From: Bacteroidaceae bacterium
Lineage (GTDB): Bacteria; Bacteroidota; Bacteroidia; Bacteroidales; Bacteroidaceae
Reading direction: 5' to 3'
Length of the DNA: 64,000 nt
Assembly: GCA_017483605.1 (NCBI GenBank)
Contig: JAFUWG010000001.1
Span: 25,541-89,540 of the forward strand
Part shown: piece after piece, positions 44,729 to 51,758 of the stretch
Numbering within the stretch: position 1 is the first letter of the stretch
Layout: each line of letters begins with the position of its first letter
The notes under the pieces: generated by a model
The model's input: only the letters and a program-made list of their open reading frames with translations
The model's database searches: none
What the model was told of the DNA's origin: nothing
Translations under genes and position numbers: made by a program

Positions 44729-44817
44729 CTTTGTCACTCGTAGTGTCGAATCCGCACGTCGATGCCGTCGGCTTTGAGGAGGTCGGGCAGGGTGGTGACG
44801 TCGGTCTGTCCGTAGTG
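44729..44817. repeat. 89-bp direct repeat, right copy
   Basis: The native copy, covering the last ~28 codons of the rhodanese/metallo-hydrolase gene and five bases beyond its stop. It differs from the left copy (43401-43489) at one base. Confidence 0.95.
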
Positions 44818-45825
44818 GTAGGGGAAGAGGATGCGGGGACGGATGAGGCGGGCGGCACGGAGGAGTTGGTCGGGTGTCATGGTGTAGGGTTGGTTGCAGG
44901 GGAGAAAGGCGATGTCGATGTCGTGGAGGTCTGCCATCTCGGGGATGTCCTCGGTGTCGCCGGCAATGTAGATGCGGAGGCCGTCGAGGGTGAGGATGTA
45001 GCCGTTGTCGCGTCCTTTGGGATGGAACTGGAGATGCCCTTCGGTGATGTTGTAGGCAGGAACGGCTTCGACGGAGATGAGGTCGGAGAGGGTGAGGCGG
45101 TCGCCGTTGTGGAGGATGTCGCCACGACCTGCCATGTCGGCACAACGTTGGTTGGTGATGAAGCGTGTGTTGGGGGAAGAAAGTTGCTGGATGGCCTCTT
45201 GGTCGAAGTGGTCGCCATGCTCGTGGGTGACAAAGATGTAGTCTGCTTGCGGATAGGCGGTGTAGTCGGTGGTGCGGCTGCCCAGTTGGCGAACGGGGTC
45301 AATCTCGATTTCCTTGCCGTCGAAGACGATGCGGATGCTGGCGTGCATGAGGGCGTGGATCTGTACCGTCTTGCCGTTGGGTGTGGTGAATATGTCCACT
45401 TCTTTGCCGTTCTGCATGGAGGGCGATGCCTTGGCGGTCTCTTCCGTGACGGGCATGTTCTTCAACTTCCATGCGAGGATGCCGCCCTTGAGGTTGATGA
45501 CCTTGAAGCCTTCCTTTGCCAGCATCTCGCCGGCTTTGGAGGCTCGCCGACCGCTCTTGCAATAGACGGCGACGGTCTTGTCCTTCTGCAGTTGCTGTCC
45601 TGCTTGCTGGAGGAAGGAGGGTTGGTTTACGTCGATGTTGATGGCGTTCTCGATGTGTCCTTCGGCAAACTCTTCGGCGGTGCGAACGTCAACGAGTTGT
45701 ACGTTAGGGTCTTGGATGAGTTGGGAGAACTTCTTCACGTTGATGGTCTCGAAGGCTTGCTGGCTGCAAGCGGTGTGTACGCTCAGACCTAAGAGGGTAC
45801 ACAGAAAAGTGATGGCTTTTTTCAT
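44734..45825 (-). CDS. Exported rhodanese + metallo-beta-lactamase-fold protein
   Basis: A 363-residue exported protein. The N-terminal signal ends near a Cys (HTACSQQ), so it could be a lipoprotein with a loose lipobox. Residues ~25-125 are a rhodanese domain with the active Cys in YCKSGRRASKA. Residues ~145-363 are a metallo-hydrolase fold of the UlaG-like kind (THEHGDHFD, then GDTEDIP and FPYHYGQTD). It may act on sulfur or a phosphoester in the periplasm, but the substrate is unknown. The start at 45825 fits the signal peptide. Part of its 3' end is duplicated at 43401. Confidence 0.85.
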   Translation of the reverse strand: MKKAITFLCTLLGLSVHTACSQQAFETINVKKFSQLIQDPNVQLVDVRTAEEFAEGHIENAINIDVNQPSFLQQAGQQLQKDKTVAVYCKSGRRASKAGEMLAKEGFKVINLKGGILAWKLKNMPVTEETAKASPSMQNGKEVDIFTTPNGKTVQIHALMHASIRIVFDGKEIEIDPVRQLGSRTTDYTAYPQADYIFVTHEHGDHFDQEAIQQLSSPNTRFITNQRCADMAGRGDILHNGDRLTLSDLISVEAVPAYNITEGHLQFHPKGRDNGYILTLDGLRIYIAGDTEDIPEMADLHDIDIAFLPCNQPYTMTPDQLLRAARLIRPRILFPYHYGQTDVTTLPDLLKADGIDVRIRHYE

Positions 45826-45926
45826 ATTGTATGATATTTTGCCCAAAGATACGCACTTTTGCCGAACAAAATGAAAGATTTTGTCGTTTTTCTTGGTTTT
45901 GTGTGGCGTTATTCAATAAAAAAGCC

Positions 45927-45935
45927 TATCTTTGC
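45927..45935 (+). promoter_or_regulatory. -7 box ahead of the cobalamin riboswitch
   Basis: TATCTTTGC, matching the TAnnTTTG box, lies ten bases before the first conserved riboswitch segment. No good -33 box is seen. Confidence 0.6.
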
Positions 45936-45941
45936 ACCGCA

Positions 45942-46280
45942 TTTGGTTCCCCTCCCTCCTTTTTGGGGAGTGTGACGGGGCTAAGATGGGAACGCAGTGA
46001 GGACTTGGGGCAACGCTCCCAAGAACTGTTTCCAGACAGTGAGGACTTGGGGCAACGCTCCCAAGAACTGTTTCTAAACAGTCCAATTCTGCGACATTAC
46101 CCGATGCTGTGAGTCCTTTTTACAGGGTGGTCAACAGTGTCACTGGAGCCAAAGGGATGCCTGACAGGCGGAACTTTGGAATCTCTGGGAAGACCGAACC
46201 ACGCCAAGGATGAAGTCAGAAGACCTGCCATTTGCTTCCTGCAAAGGAAAACGTGTGCCTGCGGGATTATGGGCATCACG
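45942..46280 (+). promoter_or_regulatory. Cobalamin (B12) riboswitch, interrupted by two palindromic elements
   Basis: Conserved parts appear in order: GGTTCC (45945), GGGAACGCAGTG (45988), AATTCTGCG (46085), CCCGATGCTGTGAG (46100), GTCACTGG (46139), TGGGAAGAC (46176) and the B12 box AAGTCAGAAGACCTGCC (46213-46229). The stem CGCAG (45993-45997) with CTGCG (46089-46093) would normally close over a loop of a few bases. Here about 85 bases, two tandem copies of the palindromic element, lie in that loop. A terminator follows at 46417, then the carboxylase operon. Whether it still senses B12 is unknown. Confidence 0.75.
45995..46078 (+). repeat. Two tandem 42-bp copies of the palindromic element
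   Basis: Bases 45995-46036 and 46037-46078 match except near their last six bases. Each holds the core CTTGGGGCAACGCTCCCAAG (46004 and 46046). The first bases, CAGTG, are also the riboswitch sequence at the insertion point. Confidence 0.9.
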
Positions 46281-46416
46281 GAAACTGGAAAGAGACATAG
46301 ATGTGTAATGTGTGGGCTGATGCCATCCAGTGATGGATGTGCTGTACCCTTATATCGTTACATCTCCCCTTTGTCCATTCTATCATAAAATATCATATTA
46401 AAGTTTGTAAATGCCG

Positions 46417-46452
46417 AGTGCCCCGGCTGTGAAGTCGGGGCACTTTTACTTT
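46417..46452 (+). terminator. Terminator between riboswitch and carboxylase operon
   Basis: AGTGCCCCG (46417-46425) pairs with CGGGGCACT (46436-46444) and is followed by TTTACTTTT. It lies 38 bases before the ATG at 46490, so the riboswitch may act by controlling termination here. Confidence 0.8.
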
Positions 46453-46489
46453 TAATGTATTCATGGAGTGTATCTAAACAAAAGAGATT

Positions 46490-48001
46490 ATGATTAGGAA
46501 AATACTTGTAGCAAATCGTGGAGAGATTGCCATCAGGGTGATGCGTAGTTGTTATGAGATGGGCATCCGTTCGGTGGCAGTCTATAGCACAGCCGACCGT
46601 CTGTCTCGCCATGTGCTCTTTGCCAACGAGGCGGAGTGCATCGGAGGGGCGGTCAGCAGCGACAGTTACTTGAATATCGACCACATCATCGAGGCGGCTC
46701 ATAAGCATAGGGTGGATGCCATTCACCCGGGCTATGGCTTCTTGAGCGAGAATGCGGAGTTTGCCCGTCGTTGCGAGGCGGAGGGCTTCATCTTCATCGG
46801 TCCTCGTCCTGAGACGATGGAGGAGATGGGCGACAAGATTAGTGCTCGCAAGAAGATGATTGAGGCGGGTGTGCCCGTCGTGCCGGGTACGGAAGAACCG
46901 CTGAAGTCTGCCGAAGAGGCGGTGGCTGTGGCGAAGAAAATCGGTTTCCCCGTCATGCTGAAGGCTTCGATGGGCGGTGGCGGAAAGGGCATGAGGCTCA
47001 TCGAACGGGAGGAAGATGTGGTGGAGATGTACAACGCCGCTCGGAGCGAGGCGATGTCGGGCTTTGGCGACGACACGGTGTACATCGAGAAGTTTGTGGA
47101 AGAGCCGCACCACATCGAGTTCCAAATCCTGGGAGACAAGCATGGCAACGTCATCCACCTGTTCGACCGTGAGTGTTCGGTGCAGCGTCGCCATCAGAAG
47201 ATTGTGGAGGAAAGCCCGAGTCCTTTCATCGACTACAATCTTCGCATGGAGATGGGTGCGAAGGCGGTGGCTGCTGCCCGTGCCGTGGGGTATGAGGGGG
47301 CTGGCACCATCGAGTTTCTGGTGGATAAATACCACAAGTTCTACTTCCTCGAGATGAACACCCGTTTGCAGGTGGAGCATCCCATCACGGAGGAAGTGGT
47401 GGGGCTCGACTTGGTGAAGGAGCAGATACACATTGCCGACGGCGAGGTGTTGCCCTATCGTCAGGAGGACATCCGCCAGCGTGGCCACGCCATCGAGTGC
47501 CGCATCTGTGCCGAGGACACGGAGCACAACTTTATGCCGTCGCCCGGAGTCATCCAGCAGTTGACCGAGCCGCATGGCATCGGCACGCGAATTGACTCAT
47601 ACGTGTATGAAGGCTATGAGATTCCGGTGCATTACGACCCCATGATTGGCAAACTCATTGTGTGGGCAACCACTCGCGAGTATGCCATCGAGCGAATGCG
47701 GCGTGTGCTCTACGAGTACAAAATCACGGGGCTGACCACCAACATCCGCTACCTGCGTCGCATTATCGATGTGCCCGACTTCAAGCAGGGTAACTACAAT
47801 ACCTACTTCATCGAGCGAAACCAAGACCGCTTGCGTCCACGTCCGGGATTCAAGAACGATTCGGAACCGATGGCGGTCATTGCGGCATACATTGACTATC
47901 TGATGAATCTGGAAGAGAACAAACCCGCCCCCACAACCGAGAACACAGCCATCAGCCGCTGGAGGGCATTTGGCTTGCAAAAGGGTGTGTTGAGGGTGTA
48001 A
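46490..48001 (+). CDS. Biotin carboxylase subunit of an acyl-CoA carboxylase
   Basis: A 503-residue biotin carboxylase. It opens with KILVANRGEIAIRV, carries the ATP-grasp loop KASMGGGGKGMR, EMNTRLQVEHP and RICAEDTE, all family marks. It carboxylates biotin on the carrier protein using ATP and bicarbonate. The following carrier and carboxyltransferase genes make it part of a propionyl-CoA-type carboxylase rather than the acetyl-CoA enzyme of lipid synthesis. The C-terminus extends ~50 residues past the usual end. A B12 riboswitch lies upstream. Confidence 0.93.
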   Translation: MIRKILVANRGEIAIRVMRSCYEMGIRSVAVYSTADRLSRHVLFANEAECIGGAVSSDSYLNIDHIIEAAHKHRVDAIHPGYGFLSENAEFARRCEAEGFIFIGPRPETMEEMGDKISARKKMIEAGVPVVPGTEEPLKSAEEAVAVAKKIGFPVMLKASMGGGGKGMRLIEREEDVVEMYNAARSEAMSGFGDDTVYIEKFVEEPHHIEFQILGDKHGNVIHLFDRECSVQRRHQKIVEESPSPFIDYNLRMEMGAKAVAAARAVGYEGAGTIEFLVDKYHKFYFLEMNTRLQVEHPITEEVVGLDLVKEQIHIADGEVLPYRQEDIRQRGHAIECRICAEDTEHNFMPSPGVIQQLTEPHGIGTRIDSYVYEGYEIPVHYDPMIGKLIVWATTREYAIERMRRVLYEYKITGLTTNIRYLRRIIDVPDFKQGNYNTYFIERNQDRLRPRPGFKNDSEPMAVIAAYIDYLMNLEENKPAPTTENTAISRWRAFGLQKGVLRV

Positions 48002-48015
48002 AACGTCGGTGCGTT

Positions 48016-48124
48016 CTTAAAACTAAAGTTAGATTTTATAAAATTCAACTTAAATTTTATAAAATTGAACTTAAATTTATATAAATCTAACTTGAATTTT
48101 ATAAAATCTAAGTTTAGTTTTAAG
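48016..48124. repeat. AT-rich 36-bp inverted repeat made of 21-nt units
   Basis: Bases 48016-48051 and 48089-48124 are inverted copies with two mismatches. Inside, four 21-base near-palindromic units follow one another (TTAGATTTTATAAAATTCAAC and three variants, in pieces of TTAAATTTTATAAAAT type). It lies between the biotin carboxylase and carrier genes of one operon, where it would form a large mRNA hairpin. Confidence 0.85.
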
Positions 48125-48152
48125 ACCCATCCGAGCAAAGGCATAAAGACAA

Positions 48153-48662
48153 ATGGAAATACAAGTAGGAAATAAGACCTTGGAAGTGACCCTGCTGAGC
48201 AAGGAGGGCAACCAAGTGAAGATTGACATTGACGGCAAAGTGTATGACGTGGATGTGGCGATGCTGGAGAACGGCACTTGCTCACTCATCTACGACGGAA
48301 ACTCGTACAATGCCGAACTGATTCGCGACACGGGCGAGAAGCACTATCGGGTGAACCTGAACTATTCGACCTACCAGATTGATATGCTGGACTCGCAGGC
48401 GAAGTACATGAAGATGCGTCGGGGCAACAGCAACGATGCGGCTCAGTCAGACATCATCACGGCTCCGATGCCCTGCAAGATTGTGAAACTCTACGTGCAA
48501 GCGGGCGACCAGTTGCACGAGGGCGACACGGTGCTGACGATGGAGGCAATGAAGATGCAGTCGAACTATAAGGTGACAGCCGACTGCACCGTGAAGGAAA
48601 TATTAGTACATGAGGGCGACAGTGTCCGCGTGGAACAACCGTTAATCAAATTGGAGGTATAA
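48153..48662 (+). CDS. Biotin carboxyl carrier protein of the acyl-CoA carboxylase
   Basis: A 169-residue carrier. The C-terminal ~75 residues are a biotinyl domain with the attachment lysine in MEAMKM (near residue 136) and APMPCKI at its start. The N-terminal ~70 residues form a beta-rich part as in the gamma subunits of methylmalonyl-CoA decarboxylase and in propionyl-CoA carboxylases. It shuttles the carboxyl group between the two neighbouring catalytic subunits. Confidence 0.92.
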   Translation: MEIQVGNKTLEVTLLSKEGNQVKIDIDGKVYDVDVAMLENGTCSLIYDGNSYNAELIRDTGEKHYRVNLNYSTYQIDMLDSQAKYMKMRRGNSNDAAQSDIITAPMPCKIVKLYVQAGDQLHEGDTVLTMEAMKMQSNYKVTADCTVKEILVHEGDSVRVEQPLIKLEV

Positions 48663-48665
48663 ACA

Positions 48666-50111
48666 ATGGAACAGCATAAATTATCAGCAAGAGAGAGAAT
48701 CGAAACGCTGCTTGACCGTGGCACGTTTGTGGAGATGGACAAGCACGTGGTGCACCGTTGCACCGACTTCGGCATGGAGCAGAAACGCATCGAGGGCGAC
48801 GGCGTGATTTCGGGTTATGGAAAGATTGACGGACGCATCGTCTTTGTGTATGCGTTCGATTTCGCGGTGCTGGGCGGCTCTTTGTCGGCTGCCAATGCAC
48901 AGAAAATAGCGAAGGTGCAGGACTTGGCACTGAAGAACGGGGCACCGATTGTCGGGCTGAACGATTCGGGCGGTGCCCGCATTCAGGAGGGTGTGGAGTC
49001 GCTGACGGGCTTTGCCCACATCTTCAGACGGAATGTGATGGCGTCGGGTGTAATTCCTCAGATTAGCGCCATCCTCGGGCCTTGTGCCGGAGGGTCTTGC
49101 TACAGTCCTGCTTTGACCGACTTCATCCTGATGGTGAAGGAGCAGAGCCAAATGTTCGTGACGGGGCCGAACGTGGTGAAAGCCGTGACGAATGAGGATG
49201 TGGACAAGGAAACGCTGGGCGGTGCGATGACGCACAACTCGGTGAGCGGTGTCAGCCATTTCATCTGTCAGAACGATGAGGAGACGCTCATGACCATCCG
49301 CGAACTCATTGGCTTCATCCCGTCGAACAACATGGAGGACGCCCCTGTGCATCCCGTGACGGACGAGGTGAGTCGCGTGTGCCACGAACTGGACCAGGTG
49401 GTGCCGACCGACCCGAACGTCCCCTACGACATTCGCAACATCATCGAGCCCGTCTGCGACCAGCAATATTTCTTCGAGATTCAGCCCGAGTTTGCCAAGA
49501 ACATCGTCATCGGTTTTGGCCGCATGGCAGGTCGAACGGTGGGTTTTGTTGCCAATCAGCCCAACTTCTTGGCAGGGGCACTCGACATTGATGCGTCGGA
49601 CAAGGCGGCACGTTTCATCCGCTTCTGCGACTGCTTCAACATTCCGCTCGTTGCGGTGGAAGACGTGCCGGGCTTCCTTCCGGGTGTGCAGCAGGAACAC
49701 AACGGCATCATTCGCCACGGGGCAAAGATTGTGTATGCCTTTGCCGAGGCGACGGTGCCCAAAATCACGCTCATCACCCGAAAGGCATACGGTGGGGCTT
49801 ACATCGTGATGAACTCAAAGTGCATTGGGGCAGACGTGAACCTTGCCTATCCAACGGCGGAAATCGCCGTGATGGGGGCAGAGGGTGCTTGCAACATCCT
49901 TTACCGCAAGGCATCACCCGAAGAGAGGGCTGCCAAGATTGAAGAGTATCGGGAAAAGTTTGCCAACCCGATGCCTGCGGCACAGTTGGGCTATATCGAC
50001 GAAATCATCTCGCCATGCGACACCCGCATCCGTCTGATTCAGGCTCTGGAGATGAGTCGCAACAAGAACCAGAGCAACCCGCCCAAGAAACACGGCAATA
50101 TGCCGCTCTGA
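48666..50111 (+). CDS. Carboxyltransferase subunit (propionyl-CoA carboxylase / methylmalonyl-CoA decarboxylase type)
   Basis: A 481-residue carboxyltransferase with two crotonase-like halves: DSGGARIQEGV and GPCAGGSCYSPAL in the first, VPGFLPGVQQEHNGIIRHGAK and ITRKAYGGAY in the second. It moves the carboxyl group between biotin and propionyl-CoA. In succinate/propionate-fermenting Bacteroidales this step links to the B12-dependent methylmalonyl-CoA mutase. It is ~30 residues shorter at the N-terminus than the usual ~515. It starts three bases after the carrier stop. No membrane subunit of a sodium pump is in the window. Confidence 0.93.
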   Translation: MEQHKLSARERIETLLDRGTFVEMDKHVVHRCTDFGMEQKRIEGDGVISGYGKIDGRIVFVYAFDFAVLGGSLSAANAQKIAKVQDLALKNGAPIVGLNDSGGARIQEGVESLTGFAHIFRRNVMASGVIPQISAILGPCAGGSCYSPALTDFILMVKEQSQMFVTGPNVVKAVTNEDVDKETLGGAMTHNSVSGVSHFICQNDEETLMTIRELIGFIPSNNMEDAPVHPVTDEVSRVCHELDQVVPTDPNVPYDIRNIIEPVCDQQYFFEIQPEFAKNIVIGFGRMAGRTVGFVANQPNFLAGALDIDASDKAARFIRFCDCFNIPLVAVEDVPGFLPGVQQEHNGIIRHGAKIVYAFAEATVPKITLITRKAYGGAYIVMNSKCIGADVNLAYPTAEIAVMGAEGACNILYRKASPEERAAKIEEYREKFANPMPAAQLGYIDEIISPCDTRIRLIQALEMSRNKNQSNPPKKHGNMPL

Positions 50112-50157
50112 AAAAGGATTTTTGAAATCATAAGATATCAGGTTAAAGTTTTGAAAA

Positions 50158-50190
50158 AGAGCCTCGGCTGTGAAGTCGGGGCTCTTTTAT
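50158..50190 (+). terminator. Terminator of the carboxylase operon
   Basis: AGAGCCTCG (50158-50166) pairs with CGGGGCTCT (50177-50185), followed by TTTATATTTTTTT. The loop and inner stem (GGCTGTGAAGTC) are the same as in the terminator at 46417. Confidence 0.85.
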
Positions 50191-50212
50191 ATTTTTTTTA
50201 TGTGTGGAGACA

Positions 50213-50365
50213 CTAATGGGGTCTTGCGTCTGAAGGGGCAGATACAGGGGTGTCGGCAGACTGCTCTCTCCAGTTGAGCAGGAAACTGTTGGCTCGACAG
50301 GTCTTTTCTTTGGCGTCGGATACGAGTCGAGCAAGCCGTTTAAGGGTATTTCTTCTTTTTGCCAT
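50213..50365 (-). CDS. Small basic protein of 50 residues, unknown
   Basis: A 50-residue frame starting MAKRRNTLKRLARLVSDAKE, with a very basic N-terminal half and no membrane segment. A -7 box TACCTTTGC lies on the minus strand at 50408-50400, 35 bases before the ATG, which supports expression. No family is recognised. The stretch between the carboxylase and thiamine genes otherwise holds only the terminator and a GTGAAAA-type low-complexity run near 50410-50450. Confidence 0.5.
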   Translation of the reverse strand: MAKRRNTLKRLARLVSDAKEKTCRANSFLLNWREQSADTPVSAPSDARPH

Positions 50366-50464
50366 GGGATGATAAGGTCGGTTAGTGAGTTAATCGATGG
50401 CAAAGGTAAGAAAAAAAGTGAAAAGTGAAAAAGGAAAAGTGAAAAATTTTTCATTCTTCACTCT

Positions 50465-51130
50465 TCATTTCCCCTTGTAAGTCTGAAAAACGATGTAGTC
50501 GCCATCGGCATGGATGGTGAAGGTGTCGGCAAGGGATTCGTTGAGGGTGCCTTGCCACCATTCCCTGTAGGGGTAGGATTGCCATCGAAGTCCCTCGGAG
50601 GTGAGGGCGGTGGCGGTGAGGTTGAAGATGCTGACCTGCTGGCGAGGAAAGGACGGGAGGGTCTGGATGCCTTGGCAGGGGATGAAGGTGCCGTGGTCGG
50701 TGTACATGACGGGTTGGATGTGGAACTCTCTCTGGTAGAAAGACAGGAGGGAGATGTTGCCCAGGGTGTGGTCTTCGCGTTTGCCGGTGCAGCCCAGGTA
50801 GGCGATGGTCTTGAAGCCCTGCTGGATGGCGAAGCGTGTCGCTTTGGTGAGGTCGTTATATTCCTGCTCGTCGATGATGTGGACGAGGTGGGAGAATTGT
50901 TTCTTGAACGGTGGCAGCAGGGAGTCTCCGTCGCCCACGATGGCATCGGGGGTGATGTTGTATAAGAGGAGTTGCGTGGCGGCTCCGTCGCAGCAGATGA
51001 GGTGGGAGGCGTTATGGAGGATGGATAGTGGAATGGGGTGGGTGGGATAGTCGCCGTTGGCAAGTATCACGCTGTCATAAGGCTTGGGGCAACGCTCCCA
51101 AGAATCATTTGTTACATCAGTTTTCGCCAT
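50465..51130 (-). CDS. thiN: Thiamine pyrophosphokinase
   Basis: A 221-residue kinase that turns thiamine into TPP. ILANGDYPTHPIPL, ICCDGAA, IVGDGDSL and GCTGKREDHTLGN are the family marks of the substrate and metal sites. It is the last gene of the riboswitch-controlled thiamine uptake operon and overlaps the transporter gene by 19 bases. Residues ~9-16 (DSWERCPK) come from a copy of the palindromic element (51083-51104) read in the opposite direction from the copies in other genes, lengthening the N-terminus ahead of the first strand. Start at 51130 is the only Met before the family core that fits. Confidence 0.92.
   Translation of the reverse strand: MAKTDVTNDSWERCPKPYDSVILANGDYPTHPIPLSILHNASHLICCDGAATQLLLYNITPDAIVGDGDSLLPPFKKQFSHLVHIIDEQEYNDLTKATRFAIQQGFKTIAYLGCTGKREDHTLGNISLLSFYQREFHIQPVMYTDHGTFIPCQGIQTLPSFPRQQVSIFNLTATALTSEGLRWQSYPYREWWQGTLNESLADTFTIHADGDYIVFQTYKGK
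51083..51104 (+). repeat. Palindromic element inside the thiamine kinase gene
   Basis: Core CTTGGGGCAACGCTCCCAAG plus AA, same as at 37290, 46004, 46046 and 51454. It is read by the gene as SWERCPK. Confidence 0.85.
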
Positions 51131-51723
51131 TTGTAGTATCCGTATATTGCAATGATGGTGTAAAGTGCGTAGAGGGCGGCATAGAAGTAGATGCCTTTGT
51201 AGATGTAGAGGACGGCGGAGACGGCATCGACGGCGACCCATGTCCACCATTGCTCCAGCCACTTGCGAGCCAGCATCCACATGCCGACAATGGAGAGGGC
51301 GGTGGTGAAACTGTCCCACCAAGGCACGGTGCTGTCGGTGTAGGTTTGCAGGATGAAGCCGATGGCGATGAAGGCGAGGACGAAGGTGAGGGCGAGCCAA
51401 CCATACTTCTGTTTGGGTATATGGGTGATGGGCAGTTCCTTCTTCAACGAATGTTCTTGGGAGCGTTGCCCCAAGTCCTTTTGGTCTTCTTTTCTGCCGA
51501 ACTGCCAAACAAGGAATCCATACACAGCGGCAATGAGGTAGTAAACATTGATGCCAAAGTCAGCATAAAGCCCTGCCTCGTAATAAACAAAAAGTGAGAT
51601 GGCGGGCATGATGATGCCCGTCACCCACATCCAAATGGAGGCTTTGAGTTCTTGGTACAGGTAGATGATGCCACAGATAGTGCCAAGAATCTCAAGCCAG
51701 TTGTTTATCAGATAATCTTTCAT
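51112..51723 (-). CDS. pnuT: PnuT thiamine transporter (PnuC family)
   Basis: A 203-residue membrane protein of the PnuC family with about seven helices (LEILGTICGIIYLYQEL, WMWVTGIIMP, and AWVAVDAVSAVLYIYKG-like TWVAVDAVSAVLYIYKG). Members found between a TonB receptor and a thiamine kinase under a TPP riboswitch are thiamine facilitators, named PnuT. The loop near residues 85-100 (DLGQRSQEH) comes from the palindromic element at 51454-51475 and lies in a cytoplasmic or periplasmic loop, where an insert would be tolerated. The start at 51723 gives the normal family N-terminus. Confidence 0.9.
   Translation of the reverse strand: MKDYLINNWLEILGTICGIIYLYQELKASIWMWVTGIIMPAISLFVYYEAGLYADFGINVYYLIAAVYGFLVWQFGRKEDQKDLGQRSQEHSLKKELPITHIPKQKYGWLALTFVLAFIAIGFILQTYTDSTVPWWDSFTTALSIVGMWMLARKWLEQWWTWVAVDAVSAVLYIYKGIYFYAALYALYTIIAIYGYYKWRKLM
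51454..51475 (-). repeat. Palindromic element inside the pnuT gene
   Basis: Minus-strand core CTTGGGGCAACGCTCCCAAG plus AA, read in frame as LGQRSQE. Confidence 0.85.
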
Positions 51724-51758
51724 TCCGAATGGAGGAAATCGCCCAGCGCATGGGCTGA

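Noticed and set aside
46085-46280. Group II intron fragment
   Set aside because: The ordered cobalamin segments and the exact B12 box explain the sequence, and no domain V-like hairpin was found.
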